Assembly: GCA_030065055.1 (NCBI GenBank)
Contig: JASJDS010000034.1
Span: 1 to 32,854, forward strand
DNA: 32,854 bases
Origin: Calothrix sp. MO_192.B10
GTDB lineage: Bacteria; Cyanobacteriota; Cyanobacteriia; Cyanobacteriales; Nostocaceae
Direction of reading: 5' to 3'
Shown: piece after piece, positions 15,489 to 23,988 of the stretch
Numbering within the stretch: the first letter of the stretch is position 1
How the letters are laid out: the number at the start of each line of letters is the position of its first letter
The notes under the pieces: model-generated
Databases searched by the model: none
Told to the model about the DNA's origin: nothing
Seen by the model: only the letters and a program-made list of their open reading frames with translations
Translations under genes and position numbers: made by a program

Positions 15489-18166
15489 ATGCAGGTGACG
15501 ACGAATCTTTACATATAAGGGTGCTAGCATCTCTACCTTGGAATCAACCACCATTATCTTGGCTCACTGTCCCACAAAAATCTCTCTTAAAAGACAATTT
15601 ACAAATACTCAAATATAATTTGGGAGCCAAAATATGGCCTACAACAACCACAGGATGCCAGTTCTTAATTGTATCTGGATCGGTTCGCCTGCGAGAAGAA
15701 ACCCAGGGTAAACCTTTAGTTAGATTGCAACCAGGTGAGTGGTTTGGCGATTTAAATAATTATCCCACAGATTGTAAAGCGATCGCTGCAAATACGGAAG
15801 TTGTAGTTGTTGTTTGGGATACAGATTTATGGGCAGAATTGTCTACACCCCAAATAGAGGATTTTTGGCAATCTCCAGGGGAAGGGGAAGAAAATAGGGA
15901 AATAGAGGAAGAGGCGGAGAATTTTGATCCAGAGCCTTCTAGCCTTACAGTCTCCCATGGGGCAAACACAAGTGTAATTTCTCGCCCAACTCCACCAGAA
16001 AACCGCCAACAAGATTATCCCTATGGTTCTCATTCCCCACTTAGTTATCCCTTTGTTTCCAGTTGGAATACAGCTGCGGCTTGTTTAACAATGGTGGCGC
16101 AACAATTGGATAATCCCGTCAAGTTGGAGTGGGTGCAACGGCAAATCCGGGCACAAAGCCCCAAACAAGTGGTGGAAATGGCGGAAAATTTAGGTTTTGT
16201 GTTGCGAAAATTACAACTAAGTTGGGGGGATTTACGGCAACTGTCATTTCCTGCCTTGTTGAAGTGGTCAGGAATGGCAGAACAAGGTGATCATTGGGTT
16301 GTGGCTTATGGGTTGCAGGGCGATCGCTTAATTATTGCTAATCCCCTCAATCCCAATAGCTGTTGTGAAAGTTTGCCCCAATCTGTGGTAGAAGCAGCTT
16401 GGGATGGAAAAATCTGGCAAATAGAACCCCTACAAAAGCAAGACAAATTTAGCCTCAGTTGGTTTTTGCCCGCAGTATGGCAGTATAAGAAATTACTAGG
16501 GGAAGTACTGTTAGCTTCCTTTACCTTGCAGCTGTTGGGTTTAACCACCCCCTTGATTACCCAAGTGGTGATTGATAAAGTCATGGTACAAGAGAGTTTG
16601 CCGACTCTTGATGTCATGGCGATCGCTCTTTTGTTTGTGGCGATTTTTGAGGCGATTTTGGGCATTCTGCGCCTATTTATTTTTACCCATACCGCCCGCC
16701 GTTTAGATTTGAGCTTATCAGCACAGTTATTTCGCCACCTGATGCGCTTACCCCTAGCCTATTTTGAAGCGCGACGGGTAGGGGATACTGTGGCTAGAGT
16801 CCAGGAATTAGAAAAAATCCGCCAGTTCCTCACCGGCACAGCATTAACAGTGATTTTAGATAGCATCTTTGCCGTGGTGTATCTGGCATTGATGTTTTAT
16901 TACAACATTCCCCTCACCTTTGTGGCATTGGCAGTATTGCCACTATTTGCCACACTGACCCTAATTGCTACACCAATTTTACGGAGTTGGCTCAACGAAA
17001 CCTTTAACCGCAGTGCTGACAGTCAATCATTTCTGGTAGAAACCGTTACCGGTATCCACTCAGTCAAAGCACATGCCGCCGAACCAGCCGCCCGCGATCG
17101 CTGGGAAGGGTTATTTGCTAGATTTATCCGTACTGGCTTTAAAGCATCTACTACATCTAACATCAGTAGTAATATCGGTGATTTCCTCACCAATTTTTCC
17201 ACCCTCTTAATTCTCTGGTTTGGGGCAAAATTAGTTATAGATAAACAGCTAACGGTGGGTCAATTAATTGCCTTTCAAATGCTGTCGGGAAGAGTTACTA
17301 GTCCTCTGTTAAGATTAGTACAGTTGTGGCAAAATTTACAACAAGTCTTACTGTCAGTAGACCGGATTGGTGATATTCTCAACGTTGCCCCGGAAGCAGA
17401 ACCAGGAACGGGTTTGGTATTGCCCTGTCTCAAGGGAGAAGTTGTGTTTGAGCAGGTATTCTTTCGCTATCGAGCCAATACTGAGCCTGTATTAAGGGGT
17501 ATCTCTTTCCGGGCTACTCCAGGGCAATTTGTGGGAATTGTCGGGCGTAGCGGTTCCGGGAAAAGTACCCTGTCAAAATTATTACAACGTTTATATCAAA
17601 TAGAATCTGGCAGAATTTTGATTGATGGTTTTGATATTAAGAGTGCAGATTTAGCCTCCCTGCGCCAACAAATCGGGGTGGTTTTACAAGAAGACTTTTT
17701 ATTTAATGGTTCCATATTAGATAACATTACCTTGGGTAATCCCGATATTAGTGCCGAGCAAGTAGTAGAAGCCGCTAGACTTGCCGTAGCCCATGATTTT
17801 ATTAGTGAATTACCCCGTGGATATGAAACAAATGTGGGGGAAAGGGGTACAGCCTTATCCGGTGGACAACGCCAACGTATTGCCCTAGCCAGGTTATTTC
17901 TTTCATCCGCACCGATTTTAATTTTGGATGAAGCCACCAGTGCCTTAGATAGTGAAACAGAGCAACAGGTACTACATAATCTCCAGGCCATTTCCAGGGG
18001 ACGTACCGTATTCTTAATTGCCCACCGTTTTGCTCCCCTCAAACGTGCGGATCAAATTTTAGTGCTGGAAAAAGGGATTATTGCTGAGAGGGGTACTCAC
18101 TCAGAGTTGTTGTCTCAAAAAGGTCTGTATTGGTCACTGTATCAACGGCAACAAGCTAATGTTTAG
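15437..18166 (+). CDS. Type I secretion ABC transporter with cNMP-like and degenerate C39 domains
   Basis: The 909-residue protein has, in order: a cyclic-nucleotide-binding-like domain (about 50-140); an acidic linker; a C39-peptidase-like domain (about 200-335); a six-helix export domain (about 350-640); and an ATPase with Walker A GRSGSGKST (702-710), signature LSGGQRQRIALAR, Walker B ILILDEATSALD and switch AHR. The C39 domain cannot be an active peptidase. The catalytic Cys of the DCGxACL motif is Thr212 (NTAAACL) and the catalytic Asp is Asn302 (IANP); His286 remains. It is therefore a C39-like recognition domain, as in HlyB. Start ATG 15437 is the only nearby ATG and lies inside the parvulin gene. 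No HlyD-type adaptor is present in the window. HetC has a similar order but is longer and sits by hetP. Confidence 0.92.
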   Translation: MASRENSKIDGQTANEINAGDDESLHIRVLASLPWNQPPLSWLTVPQKSLLKDNLQILKYNLGAKIWPTTTTGCQFLIVSGSVRLREETQGKPLVRLQPGEWFGDLNNYPTDCKAIAANTEVVVVVWDTDLWAELSTPQIEDFWQSPGEGEENREIEEEAENFDPEPSSLTVSHGANTSVISRPTPPENRQQDYPYGSHSPLSYPFVSSWNTAAACLTMVAQQLDNPVKLEWVQRQIRAQSPKQVVEMAENLGFVLRKLQLSWGDLRQLSFPALLKWSGMAEQGDHWVVAYGLQGDRLIIANPLNPNSCCESLPQSVVEAAWDGKIWQIEPLQKQDKFSLSWFLPAVWQYKKLLGEVLLASFTLQLLGLTTPLITQVVIDKVMVQESLPTLDVMAIALLFVAIFEAILGILRLFIFTHTARRLDLSLSAQLFRHLMRLPLAYFEARRVGDTVARVQELEKIRQFLTGTALTVILDSIFAVVYLALMFYYNIPLTFVALAVLPLFATLTLIATPILRSWLNETFNRSADSQSFLVETVTGIHSVKAHAAEPAARDRWEGLFARFIRTGFKASTTSNISSNIGDFLTNFSTLLILWFGAKLVIDKQLTVGQLIAFQMLSGRVTSPLLRLVQLWQNLQQVLLSVDRIGDILNVAPEAEPGTGLVLPCLKGEVVFEQVFFRYRANTEPVLRGISFRATPGQFVGIVGRSGSGKSTLSKLLQRLYQIESGRILIDGFDIKSADLASLRQQIGVVLQEDFLFNGSILDNITLGNPDISAEQVVEAARLAVAHDFISELPRGYETNVGERGTALSGGQRQRIALARLFLSSAPILILDEATSALDSETEQQVLHNLQAISRGRTVFLIAHRFAPLKRADQILVLEKGIIAERGTHSELLSQKGLYWSLYQRQQANV

Positions 18167-18173
18167 GTTAGTA

Positions 18174-18193
18174 GGGGCGCAAGGCTTGCGCCC
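18174..18193 (+). repeat. Palindrome variant after the ABC transporter
   Basis: GGGGCGCAAGGCTTGCGCCC begins seven bases past the transporter stop. The 10-bp arms are nearly perfect. It is a variant of the family at 7047, 11367, 11417 and 25479. As a transcript hairpin it could protect or end the operon mRNA. No T-run follows. Confidence 0.6.
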
Positions 18194-18344
18194 TAGAAGA
18201 GTTAGGAGTTAGGAATCGCACTTCTTGGCCTACGTTTTCGCTGTTTTTCTTCAAAGACATTTTTAACCAACTTTGGGGGTTAAATTCCCTTGCTTCTACA
18301 AGCAGCGCGTTTTGCGTAGGGGTAAAATCCCCGTTGGAAAACAC

Positions 18345-18375
18345 AATTCTAAATTCTAAATTCTAAATTCTACAT
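18345..18375. repeat. Heptamer array AATTCTA
   Basis: About four units of AATTCTA in tandem within the 305-base gap before the toxin-antitoxin pair. The rest of 18194-18471 contains no gene I can support. Confidence 0.8.
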
Positions 18376-18471
18376 TCTTTTAACGGCTTTTAGTATAATT
18401 ATTATAGGTATTAGACCAAAAACGTCAGAAAAATTCAGCAGGATTGGTTATTTTTAGCAAAAATAATTATT

Positions 18472-18702
18472 ATGGAACTTCTCGATCGTATAACTCTCAA
18501 TCCTAAAGTAATGAATGGCAAACCGACCATTCGCAATATGCGCTTTTCGGTGGCACAAATGCTGGAATTATTGGCGGGGGGGATGAGTTTTCAGGAAATC
18601 CTAAATGATTATCCTTATATCGAAAAAGAAGACATTCAAGCTAGTCTAAAATACGCTGCTCTTATTGCAAATGCGCGTACCATCCGAACACTCAGTGTAT
18701 GA
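18472..18702 (+). CDS. DUF433 antitoxin
   Basis: The 76-residue protein matches DUF433, a short winged-helix family that usually precedes a PIN-like toxin. The core is LDRITLNPKVMNGKPTIRNM, then VAQMLELLAGGMSFQEILNDYP and IEKEDIQASLKYAA. The stop codon shares ATGA with the start of the next gene, a normal toxin-antitoxin arrangement with coupled translation. It likely binds its own promoter and neutralises the toxin by direct contact. It lies just after repeats and before transposase debris, typical of a mobile cassette. Confidence 0.9.
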   Translation: MELLDRITLNPKVMNGKPTIRNMRFSVAQMLELLAGGMSFQEILNDYPYIEKEDIQASLKYAALIANARTIRTLSV

Positions 18703-19052
18703 AATTCATTGTGGATACGCAATTGCCACCTCGGTTGGCTACATACTTGACAGAGCAAGGATATAATTGTGTTCACACGACTGATTTTGAGGATGGACAT
18801 CTATTGGGAGATGATGAAATCATTCTCATTGCTACAGAGCAAGATCGAACGGTTGTTACAAAGGATTCGGATTTTGCAGAATATTTTCTACTCAGAGGTA
18901 CTCCACCAAAAGTTTTGTTGATCGAATTTGGAAACATTGGGAATGCTGAGTTGATAGCATTATTTGAGCAATATTTTCATGAAGTGACAGCAGCGTTTGA
19001 GAGTGGGAGTGAATTGGTCATTTTTCGGCGAGATGAAGTCATTGCTTATTGA
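18699..19052 (+). CDS. DUF5615 PIN-like toxin
   Basis: The 117-residue protein belongs to the DUF5615/PIN-like group. FIVDTQLPPRLATYLTEQGY carries the first acidic residue. HTTDFEDGHLLGDDEIILIA and VVTKDSDFAEYFLLRG provide the other acidic residues expected for metal-dependent RNase activity. Length is normal and all family landmarks are present, so it is probably intact. It overlaps the antitoxin gene by four bases. RNA cleavage is inferred from the PIN fold; the target cannot be predicted. Confidence 0.9.
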   Translation: MKFIVDTQLPPRLATYLTEQGYNCVHTTDFEDGHLLGDDEIILIATEQDRTVVTKDSDFAEYFLLRGTPPKVLLIEFGNIGNAELIALFEQYFHEVTAAFESGSELVIFRRDEVIAY

Positions 19053-19120
19053 ATGAAACATAAGAATCCACTAACATAAGGCTTACTGAGTCGGTATTGG
19101 TTCTTGCGTACTTAACGTGC

Positions 19121-19381
19121 TCAATTAATATCATAATGCCAAGAAAGTAAAGCTCTAATTTCAAAATTGCGAAAATTCCTGAAGCCAAATCCACTTCGCT
19201 TTATTAACTTCAATTTATTATTAATTCCTTCTACAACACCATTGGTTGTTTTTCTTTCAAAATATCCTACTATTTCTCCAAACCACCGTTTAATTGTTTT
19301 AACACTTTTTTGATAATAAGGTGCAGCTAGTGCTGCGCTAACGCGAACAGCTTTCTTTAACCAATCTATTAGTCCTAACAT
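19121..19381 (-). pseudogene. ISL3-type transposase, C-terminal remnant
   Basis: The 86-residue frame carries the end of an ISL3-family DDE transposase: APYYQKSVKTIKRWFGEIV, then TTNGVVEGINNKLKLIKR (with the last catalytic Glu in VVEGINN), then GFGFRNFRNFEIRALLSWH. Complete ISL3 transposases exceed 400 residues, so about four fifths is missing. A stop codon lies just upstream in the same frame. No inverted repeats marking the ends of the IS were found. Inactive remnant. Confidence 0.85.
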
Positions 19382-19530
19382 TCCTTGTCGCCTTCAATCC
19401 CTAGTCTTTTTGCCCCTGTAGCAGCCCCCGTATGTAAATAAACCATTGTTGGCTCTACACCTATCCATACACCTAATCTTCGAGCAACATCATACGCTGT
19501 AGTAGTACTAAGGATCGCATCTCTTTAGAA
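19382..19530 (-). pseudogene. Second, unrelated-looking transposase remnant
   Basis: In a different minus-strand frame about 50 codons are open between stops. They read ...TTTAYDVARRLGVWIGVEP then TMVYLHTGAATGAKRLGIEG. The VYLHTGAATGAK part recalls the conserved VFLHAGTRxGAKALG segment of ISKra4-like transposases, from memory only. It abuts the ISL3 remnant directly, as if one element had inserted into or recombined with another. Assignment is weak. Confidence 0.35.
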
Positions 19531-19717
19531 ATGATTTATCGTGGTCTTTATCATTTTTCTGTTGCTCATCAAAAAGGTCTAGCTTCTACGTATCTCGGCA
19601 GATCCCCAAAATCGTCTTGTTCTCGGGTCGCTACAAATAATGAGATAATCAACTAACTCTTGACTCAAAAGTCATCCGTCAATAATTTACTCTTACTTTT
19701 CCATTATAAAAATTAGA

Positions 19718-21034
19718 ATGGTTAACATTTCCAACAACCTCACTAAACTTAGGGTTCCTCAAATAAAAACATTCTTGCCAGGACCGAAAGCTCAAGCTCT
19801 GATTAAACGAGATGATGCCGTGGCTTCCCCTTCCTATACTCGTGGTTCTCCATTAGTAGCTACTAGAGCAGAAGGGTGTATGGTTGAAGATGTAGACGGG
19901 AATGTGTTTTTGGACTTGACCGCAGGAATTGCGGTAACAGCAACGGGTCATTGTCATCCCCAAGTGATTGAGGCAATACAGAATCAAGCAGCTAATCTAG
20001 TGCATATATCGGGGACGGATTTTTATTATGAACCGATGGTTAAACTGGCAGAAAACCTAGCTAAACGCGCTCCTTTTCCTGAGTCTATTGATGGTCTTCG
20101 TGCCCGTGTTTGTTTTACCAATTCTGGAGCAGAATCGGTTGAAGGTGCTCTTAAACTGGCTCGTTACTATACCAAGCGATCGCGAATAATTGCCTTTCAG
20201 GGTGCGTTTCACGGGCGCACCTATGGAGCTATGTCTCTAACAGGTTCCAAAATCGTCCAGCGACAAGGATTTGGTCCACTGGTCCCCGATGTTACCCATA
20301 TTCCCTATGGAACCCTTGCCAGTTTAGATTATCTAGAAGACAAACTCTTTGCCTCTGTGCTGCCACCAGACGAGGTTGCTGCTATCGTTGTGGAAGCTAT
20401 TCAAGGGGAAGGAGGTTATATTGTCCCAGAGGATGGCTTCTTAGAACGGATTCGGGAGATTTGCTCTCGTTACGGTATCCTCATGATTGTGGATGAGGTT
20501 CAGTCGGGAATGGGACGAACTGGCAAGCTTTTTGCCATCGAACATTGGGGAGTGATGCCAGACATAATTACCCTAGCTAAAGGTATTGCTAGTGGTTTAC
20601 CTCTGGGTGCTGTTCTTTCTCGTCCTGAATTGATGACCTGGCCACCTGGTTCTCATGCTGCCACCTTTGGGGGTAATCCAGTTGCTTGTGCTGCTGCCAA
20701 TGTTACCTTAGAACTCTTAGAAAAAGAACTGATTGATAACGCCCATCAGATGGGAAAGGTCTTGCAAGCAGGTCTAACAGAACTGTCACAAAAATTTGAG
20801 CAGGTTTCCTTGCCACGGGGTAAGGGTTTAATGGTGGCGATTGATGTATTTGATGCTGATGGTAATCTAGATCCCAACCTGCGTAATCGCATTGTGGATA
20901 AAGCCTTCTATCAAGGTTTATTGCTGCTTAGTTGTGGTAAAGCGGCGATTCGCTTTTGTCCACCTCTGATTATTGATAGGGATCAGATTCAGGTTGCTTT
21001 ACAGATTCTCACTGAGCTGTTTGAGGCCAAATAA
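19718..21034 (+). CDS. PLP-dependent class III aminotransferase, GabT-like
   Basis: The 438-residue protein has all class III landmarks: VEDVDGNVFLDLTAGIAVTA, NSGAESVEGALKLARYYT (phosphate loop), AFHGRTYGAMSLTGSK, Asp259 in VDEVQSGMGRTGK holding the pyridine nitrogen, Lys288 in TLAKGIASGLPLGA forming the Schiff base, and TFGGNPVACAAA. It is closer in style to 4-aminobutyrate/omega aminotransferases than to ArgD, being longer at the N-terminus. The donor substrate cannot be told, and some relatives racemise amino acids. It is monocistronic, with transposase debris upstream and a MITE 18 bases downstream, so recent arrival is possible. Confidence 0.9.
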   Translation: MVNISNNLTKLRVPQIKTFLPGPKAQALIKRDDAVASPSYTRGSPLVATRAEGCMVEDVDGNVFLDLTAGIAVTATGHCHPQVIEAIQNQAANLVHISGTDFYYEPMVKLAENLAKRAPFPESIDGLRARVCFTNSGAESVEGALKLARYYTKRSRIIAFQGAFHGRTYGAMSLTGSKIVQRQGFGPLVPDVTHIPYGTLASLDYLEDKLFASVLPPDEVAAIVVEAIQGEGGYIVPEDGFLERIREICSRYGILMIVDEVQSGMGRTGKLFAIEHWGVMPDIITLAKGIASGLPLGAVLSRPELMTWPPGSHAATFGGNPVACAAANVTLELLEKELIDNAHQMGKVLQAGLTELSQKFEQVSLPRGKGLMVAIDVFDADGNLDPNLRNRIVDKAFYQGLLLLSCGKAAIRFCPPLIIDRDQIQVALQILTELFEAK

Positions 21035-21051
21035 AAGGAACTGCCTAGGGT

Positions 21052-21230
21052 GTCGGTCAAGTATTTATTATTGACAAATGTTGCGTCTTGTGTATAAGCA
21101 GAAAACCTTTGACAAAGGCGAAGCATTCGGGCAATGATTTATGGCGATCGCACAATATTTCTATCCGAATGCTTCGCCTCTACAGAATATATATTTATCC
21201 CTTTTTGTCAACCTTTATTTCTTGACCGAC
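21052..21230. mobile_element. MITE-like foldback element with 27-bp terminal inverted repeats
   Basis: Left end 21052-21078 starts GTCGGTCAAG and finishes TTGACAAA; the right end 21204-21230 is its complement except in the central eight or nine bases. An inner pair of perfect 14-bp arms, GGCGAAGCATTCGG (21117-21130) and its complement (21165-21178), flanks a loop with a HIP1 site. No transposase and no clear target duplication. The aminotransferase stop is 18 bases to the left. Confidence 0.8.
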
Positions 21231-21262
21231 GCTCTAGAGGCTGGAACCAGTCTTGAATTAAT

Positions 21263-21435
21263 CTTAGGACTTACGCAAATGGCATATTTTTTCTGTAAGG
21301 GAGGCAAAATGCAGTGTAGATTCTCTGACCGCATTATTGCCGTTGCGTGAGGTGCGCGAAAATATTTGAACGTAGCAATAAGACTTATAACGTCACGCAC
21401 CAACCACCGATTGTGACAATTGCGTAAGTCCTGAG
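21263..21435. mobile_element. Second foldback element with CTYAGGACTTACGCAA ends
   Basis: CTTAGGACTTACGCAA at 21263-21278 and the complement of CTCAGGACTTACGCAA at 21420-21435 form 16-bp ends with one mismatch, 173 bp overall. The right end reads inward as ...TTGTCACA, and the same inward sequence occurs alone at 26219-26240. It lies 32 bases from the preceding foldback. A 69-codon frame bridging the two elements is not credible as a gene. Confidence 0.75.
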
Positions 21436-21523
21436 TAAGACTCGTTGGTACTTGTACCAAAAAGCGTGTTTCTGTGAAGCAAGAATCTCCCATTACACTG
21501 CGAGAGCGGTTAGCGGGGGAGTG

Positions 21524-22534
21524 TCAATTGAACTGGCTTAAGATGAATTGAAGTTGCAAATCGATTACTTGTCGATATGTATCTAGTGATTTGCGATCCC
21601 AAAGATTATGCCCGGCATCGAGGATGTGTAATTGAGTTTTTTTATCATTGTCTGCAAATGCCTTCAAAGCATGGGCATACTGAGGAAATAAATTAAAGGG
21701 ATCACCTAAGCTAACCAAAACCATGATCGGAGAGAGTGATGGGTTGGAGGGATAATTAAACAAAGGCGTAAAGGTCTTATAAGCTTCCCAGCTACGAGTA
21801 TGTAGGGTCACACCTGGAGCATGGAGAAGGTCTGCAAGAACTTCAGCTTGAGCCTCTAAGTATTGAATGGTAAACTCAAACAATTCTGGATCAGGATGGG
21901 GTGGATTGATGGCTATTGCCCCAGCAAGGTCATCATAATGTTGTGCATAGAGTATGGCTGCCACACCTCCTTGACTACGTCCAGCAATAAAAACTGGACG
22001 CTCAGGATAGAGTAGTGATAAGACAAGGTGTACATGGCGAATGACTACCATCAGACCTTCTTTACTAGCAAAATCAAAGGGCGCATTTGAACCCATGCCA
22101 TTTAGGGGAAGATCAGTGGGAAATGAAGCCATACGAAACGTCTCACCATCGGGGAGTAATTCCGTTAATAAACTTTGGTTACTTTTGCGTCCACCTCCAC
22201 GGTTCTTGCTTTTGCGGCCATGAAAGGTTCCGGCAATATCACATAGTGTTTCAGCAACAGAAAAGGTGGTTCCCGTACCAGGTAATAGGATTTTGATGGC
22301 ACGGTGAGTCTCATCAACTGATTTCTGTGGCTCCAAGATCCCAGTGAAAGCCATCGGTAGATATAACTTAGTGAATGGAAGTTTTTGTTTAGATTCGCTT
22401 GTTGCACCAACTCGATGAACTAAGTCTTGACTCTCTTTAATTACCCCCATCTCTAGCAATTCATGGCGACTTAGATTACAAGTCATTGCTAGTTCTTGGT
22501 TAACTTGTTCAAGTCTTTTCAATTCTGAACTCAT
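21524..22534 (-). CDS. Alpha/beta-hydrolase family protein
   Basis: The 336-residue protein is a serine hydrolase by motif. The nucleophile elbow is GRSQGG with Ser187. Asp278 (VSLGDPFN) and His309 (DAGHNLWD) complete the triad. PGTGTTF near residue 85-91 may form the oxyanion hole. A basic insert GRKSKNRGGGRKSNQ (106-120) is unusual. It lacks a signal peptide. It follows the methyltransferase gene by 17 bases on the same strand, so the two form an operon. The substrate is unknown; deacylation of a methylated or esterified small molecule would fit the pairing but is speculation. Confidence 0.8.
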   Translation of the reverse strand: MSSELKRLEQVNQELAMTCNLSRHELLEMGVIKESQDLVHRVGATSESKQKLPFTKLYLPMAFTGILEPQKSVDETHRAIKILLPGTGTTFSVAETLCDIAGTFHGRKSKNRGGGRKSNQSLLTELLPDGETFRMASFPTDLPLNGMGSNAPFDFASKEGLMVVIRHVHLVLSLLYPERPVFIAGRSQGGVAAILYAQHYDDLAGAIAINPPHPDPELFEFTIQYLEAQAEVLADLLHAPGVTLHTRSWEAYKTFTPLFNYPSNPSLSPIMVLVSLGDPFNLFPQYAHALKAFADNDKKTQLHILDAGHNLWDRKSLDTYRQVIDLQLQFILSQFN

Positions 22535-22551
22535 TTTTGACTAAATTTTGT

Positions 22552-23163
22552 TTAATTTAATGGTTTAGAAGCTTTATATCCTAAAAGCTGGATAGGATCA
22601 TCATAAATTGGCATCACCTGGGAATCAAGAAGAGTCCATTCTGGTTGATTAAGGACTTCGTACAGTTCAGGTAAGAAGCTTTGGCGCACTGTAAACACCA
22701 AAATACCTTCAGGCTTGATAATTTCTTGAAGTTTACTTAATTCTGCTGAACCTGCATGGTTTTCGGCAAATACTCCTGTGGCAATGATACCACTGACCTG
22801 GTCTAAGTTTCTCAATTGTTCATCACCTATTGAGCCGCAAATCAAGGAACTATATACCCCTTTTTCTTCCGCTATGGTTAACATCCCAGGAGAGATATCC
22901 ATACCGACTATTTGTTCAAATCCTAAGGCAGCCAAGGCAACTCCAACTAGACCTGTTCCAGCCCCAAAATCAAGAATTAGACTTTGCTTATCATCAATAT
23001 ACTTTGAAAGCATCAGTGCCGCAGTCCTGGGAACGGCTTCCCACAGTTGAGAAACATCGGCTTCATACTTATCTGACCATTGATCGTAGTTTTTCCCTAA
23101 TTCATCCAAATCTCGACTCGAACAGATCCACTTTAACCACTCCTTTGGTTCCATCTCACACAT
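22552..23163 (-). CDS. Class I SAM-dependent methyltransferase
   Basis: Motif I LILDFGAGTGLVGVALA binds SAM, followed by VGMDISPGML with the acidic residue for the ribose. IIKPEGILVFTVR is a standard post-III strand. The N-terminus has NYDQWSDKYEADVSQLWE, seen in small-molecule methyltransferases of the Williams-Beuren (WBSCR27-like) and related types. The frame can be extended to a TTG at 23187, but those codons come from a heptamer array TAGTTGA (23166-23190). I therefore place the start at ATG 23163, with ATG 23154 as another choice. It is the first gene of a pair with the hydrolase. Substrate unknown. Confidence 0.82.
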   Translation of the reverse strand: MCEMEPKEWLKWICSSRDLDELGKNYDQWSDKYEADVSQLWEAVPRTAALMLSKYIDDKQSLILDFGAGTGLVGVALAALGFEQIVGMDISPGMLTIAEEKGVYSSLICGSIGDEQLRNLDQVSGIIATGVFAENHAGSAELSKLQEIIKPEGILVFTVRQSFLPELYEVLNQPEWTLLDSQVMPIYDDPIQLLGYKASKPLN

Positions 23164-23165
23164 TT

Positions 23166-23190
23166 CCCGATAACTATCAACTATCAACTA
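23166..23190. repeat. Short heptamer array at the methyltransferase start
   Basis: On the minus strand TAGTTGA is repeated about three times (GATAGTTGATAGTTGATAGTT pattern with one variant). It supplies a false-looking TTG start and may separate the gene from its original promoter. Confidence 0.6.
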
Positions 23191-23371
23191 TAAAGGAAGG
23201 AATACCGCTAAGTTAAGCGGCGATCGCCAAATAACCGGGCGTGAGTATCAATGGATGCTGTTGGCGAAATATTTCTTAAAATTTGGGATGCTCCCTTCTG
23301 CTGCCAAAGAGGGTGATACCCCTGATTAGCCATCGGTATCCTAACGGGAGTTGAAAAATACTCTCAATTTC

Positions 23372-23398
23372 TGTCACAGATTCAATACCTTTCTCGTC
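23372..23398 (+). promoter_or_regulatory. Probable ECF41 sigma-factor promoter
   Basis: TGTCACA (23372-23378) and CGTC (23395-23398) are separated by 16 bases. This is the known ECF41 promoter pattern, TGTCACA then CGTC with a 16-17 base spacer. It lies 34 bases before the AhpD-like start, and an ECF41 sigma gene follows that gene. The match was found by eye; no other full match was noticed in the window. Confidence 0.78.
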
Positions 23399-23432
23399 TA
23401 AGTTAGTAGATTCCATAATCTGGAGAAAAATC

Positions 23433-23885
23433 ATGACGGAAAGAATTGAATTTGGCAAAGTCGAACCTGCTGCTTACAAAGCTATGTTGGGGTTAGAACA
23501 ATATTTACATCAAAGTGGATTAGACAAAAAGTTATTGTTCCTAATCAAAGTCAGAGCTTCTCAAATCAACAAGTGTGCTTTCTGTATTGATATGCACACT
23601 CAAGAAGCAAGAAAAGCGGGAGAAACAGAGCAACGTCTTTATGCTCTCAGTGCTTGGCAAGAAACATCTTTTTTTACTACACAAGAACGAGTCGCATTAG
23701 CTTTAACTGAGGCAGTTACTTTAATTACTGAAAACGCCATAAAAGATGAACTTTATAACCAAGTTAGTCGTTATTTTTATTCAAATGAAATTGTCCAAAT
23801 TTTAATGGCAATCTCCACTATTAATGCTTGGAATCGCATTGCCATTACTACAAGAATGATTCCAGGTAGTCACTCAGTAGAATGA
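23433..23885 (+). CDS. AhpD/carboxymuconolactone decarboxylase family protein
   Basis: The 150-residue protein belongs to the CMD/AhpD-like family. KVRASQINKCAFCIDMHTQEARKAGE contains the redox pair Cys48 and Cys51 and the relay His55. FTTQERVALALTEAVTLIT and INAWNRIAITTRM complete the fold. Such proteins reduce peroxides or act on quinone-like substrates; the natural reductant is unknown. GGAG at 23422-23425 sits seven bases before the ATG. It lies directly behind the probable ECF41 promoter and 103 bases ahead of the sigma gene. CMD-type genes are the best-known neighbours and targets of ECF41 factors, so it is likely the controlled effector. Confidence 0.92.
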   Translation: MTERIEFGKVEPAAYKAMLGLEQYLHQSGLDKKLLFLIKVRASQINKCAFCIDMHTQEARKAGETEQRLYALSAWQETSFFTTQERVALALTEAVTLITENAIKDELYNQVSRYFYSNEIVQILMAISTINAWNRIAITTRMIPGSHSVE

Positions 23886-23988
23886 TTTGATCAATAATTT
23901 TGTGGTGCAGGATGTGAATAAAGGTGTAATGCTTGCACCCTCTTCATTAGTAAAATTATTTTCATAAATCACCTAAAAAAATAGGATA

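Noticed and set aside
15437-18166. Identity as HetC
   Set aside because: The domain order is similar, but the length is shorter, the neighbour is a parvulin and not hetP, and other cyanobacterial exporters share this layout.
21141-21350. 69-codon plus-strand frame
   Set aside because: It spans the right half of one foldback element and the left part of another, and shows no protein-like conservation pattern.
21400-21420. Second ECF41 promoter on the minus strand (TGTCACA in the foldback end)
   Set aside because: TGTCACA occurs, but no CGTC follows at 15-18 bases; it is part of the mobile repeat.
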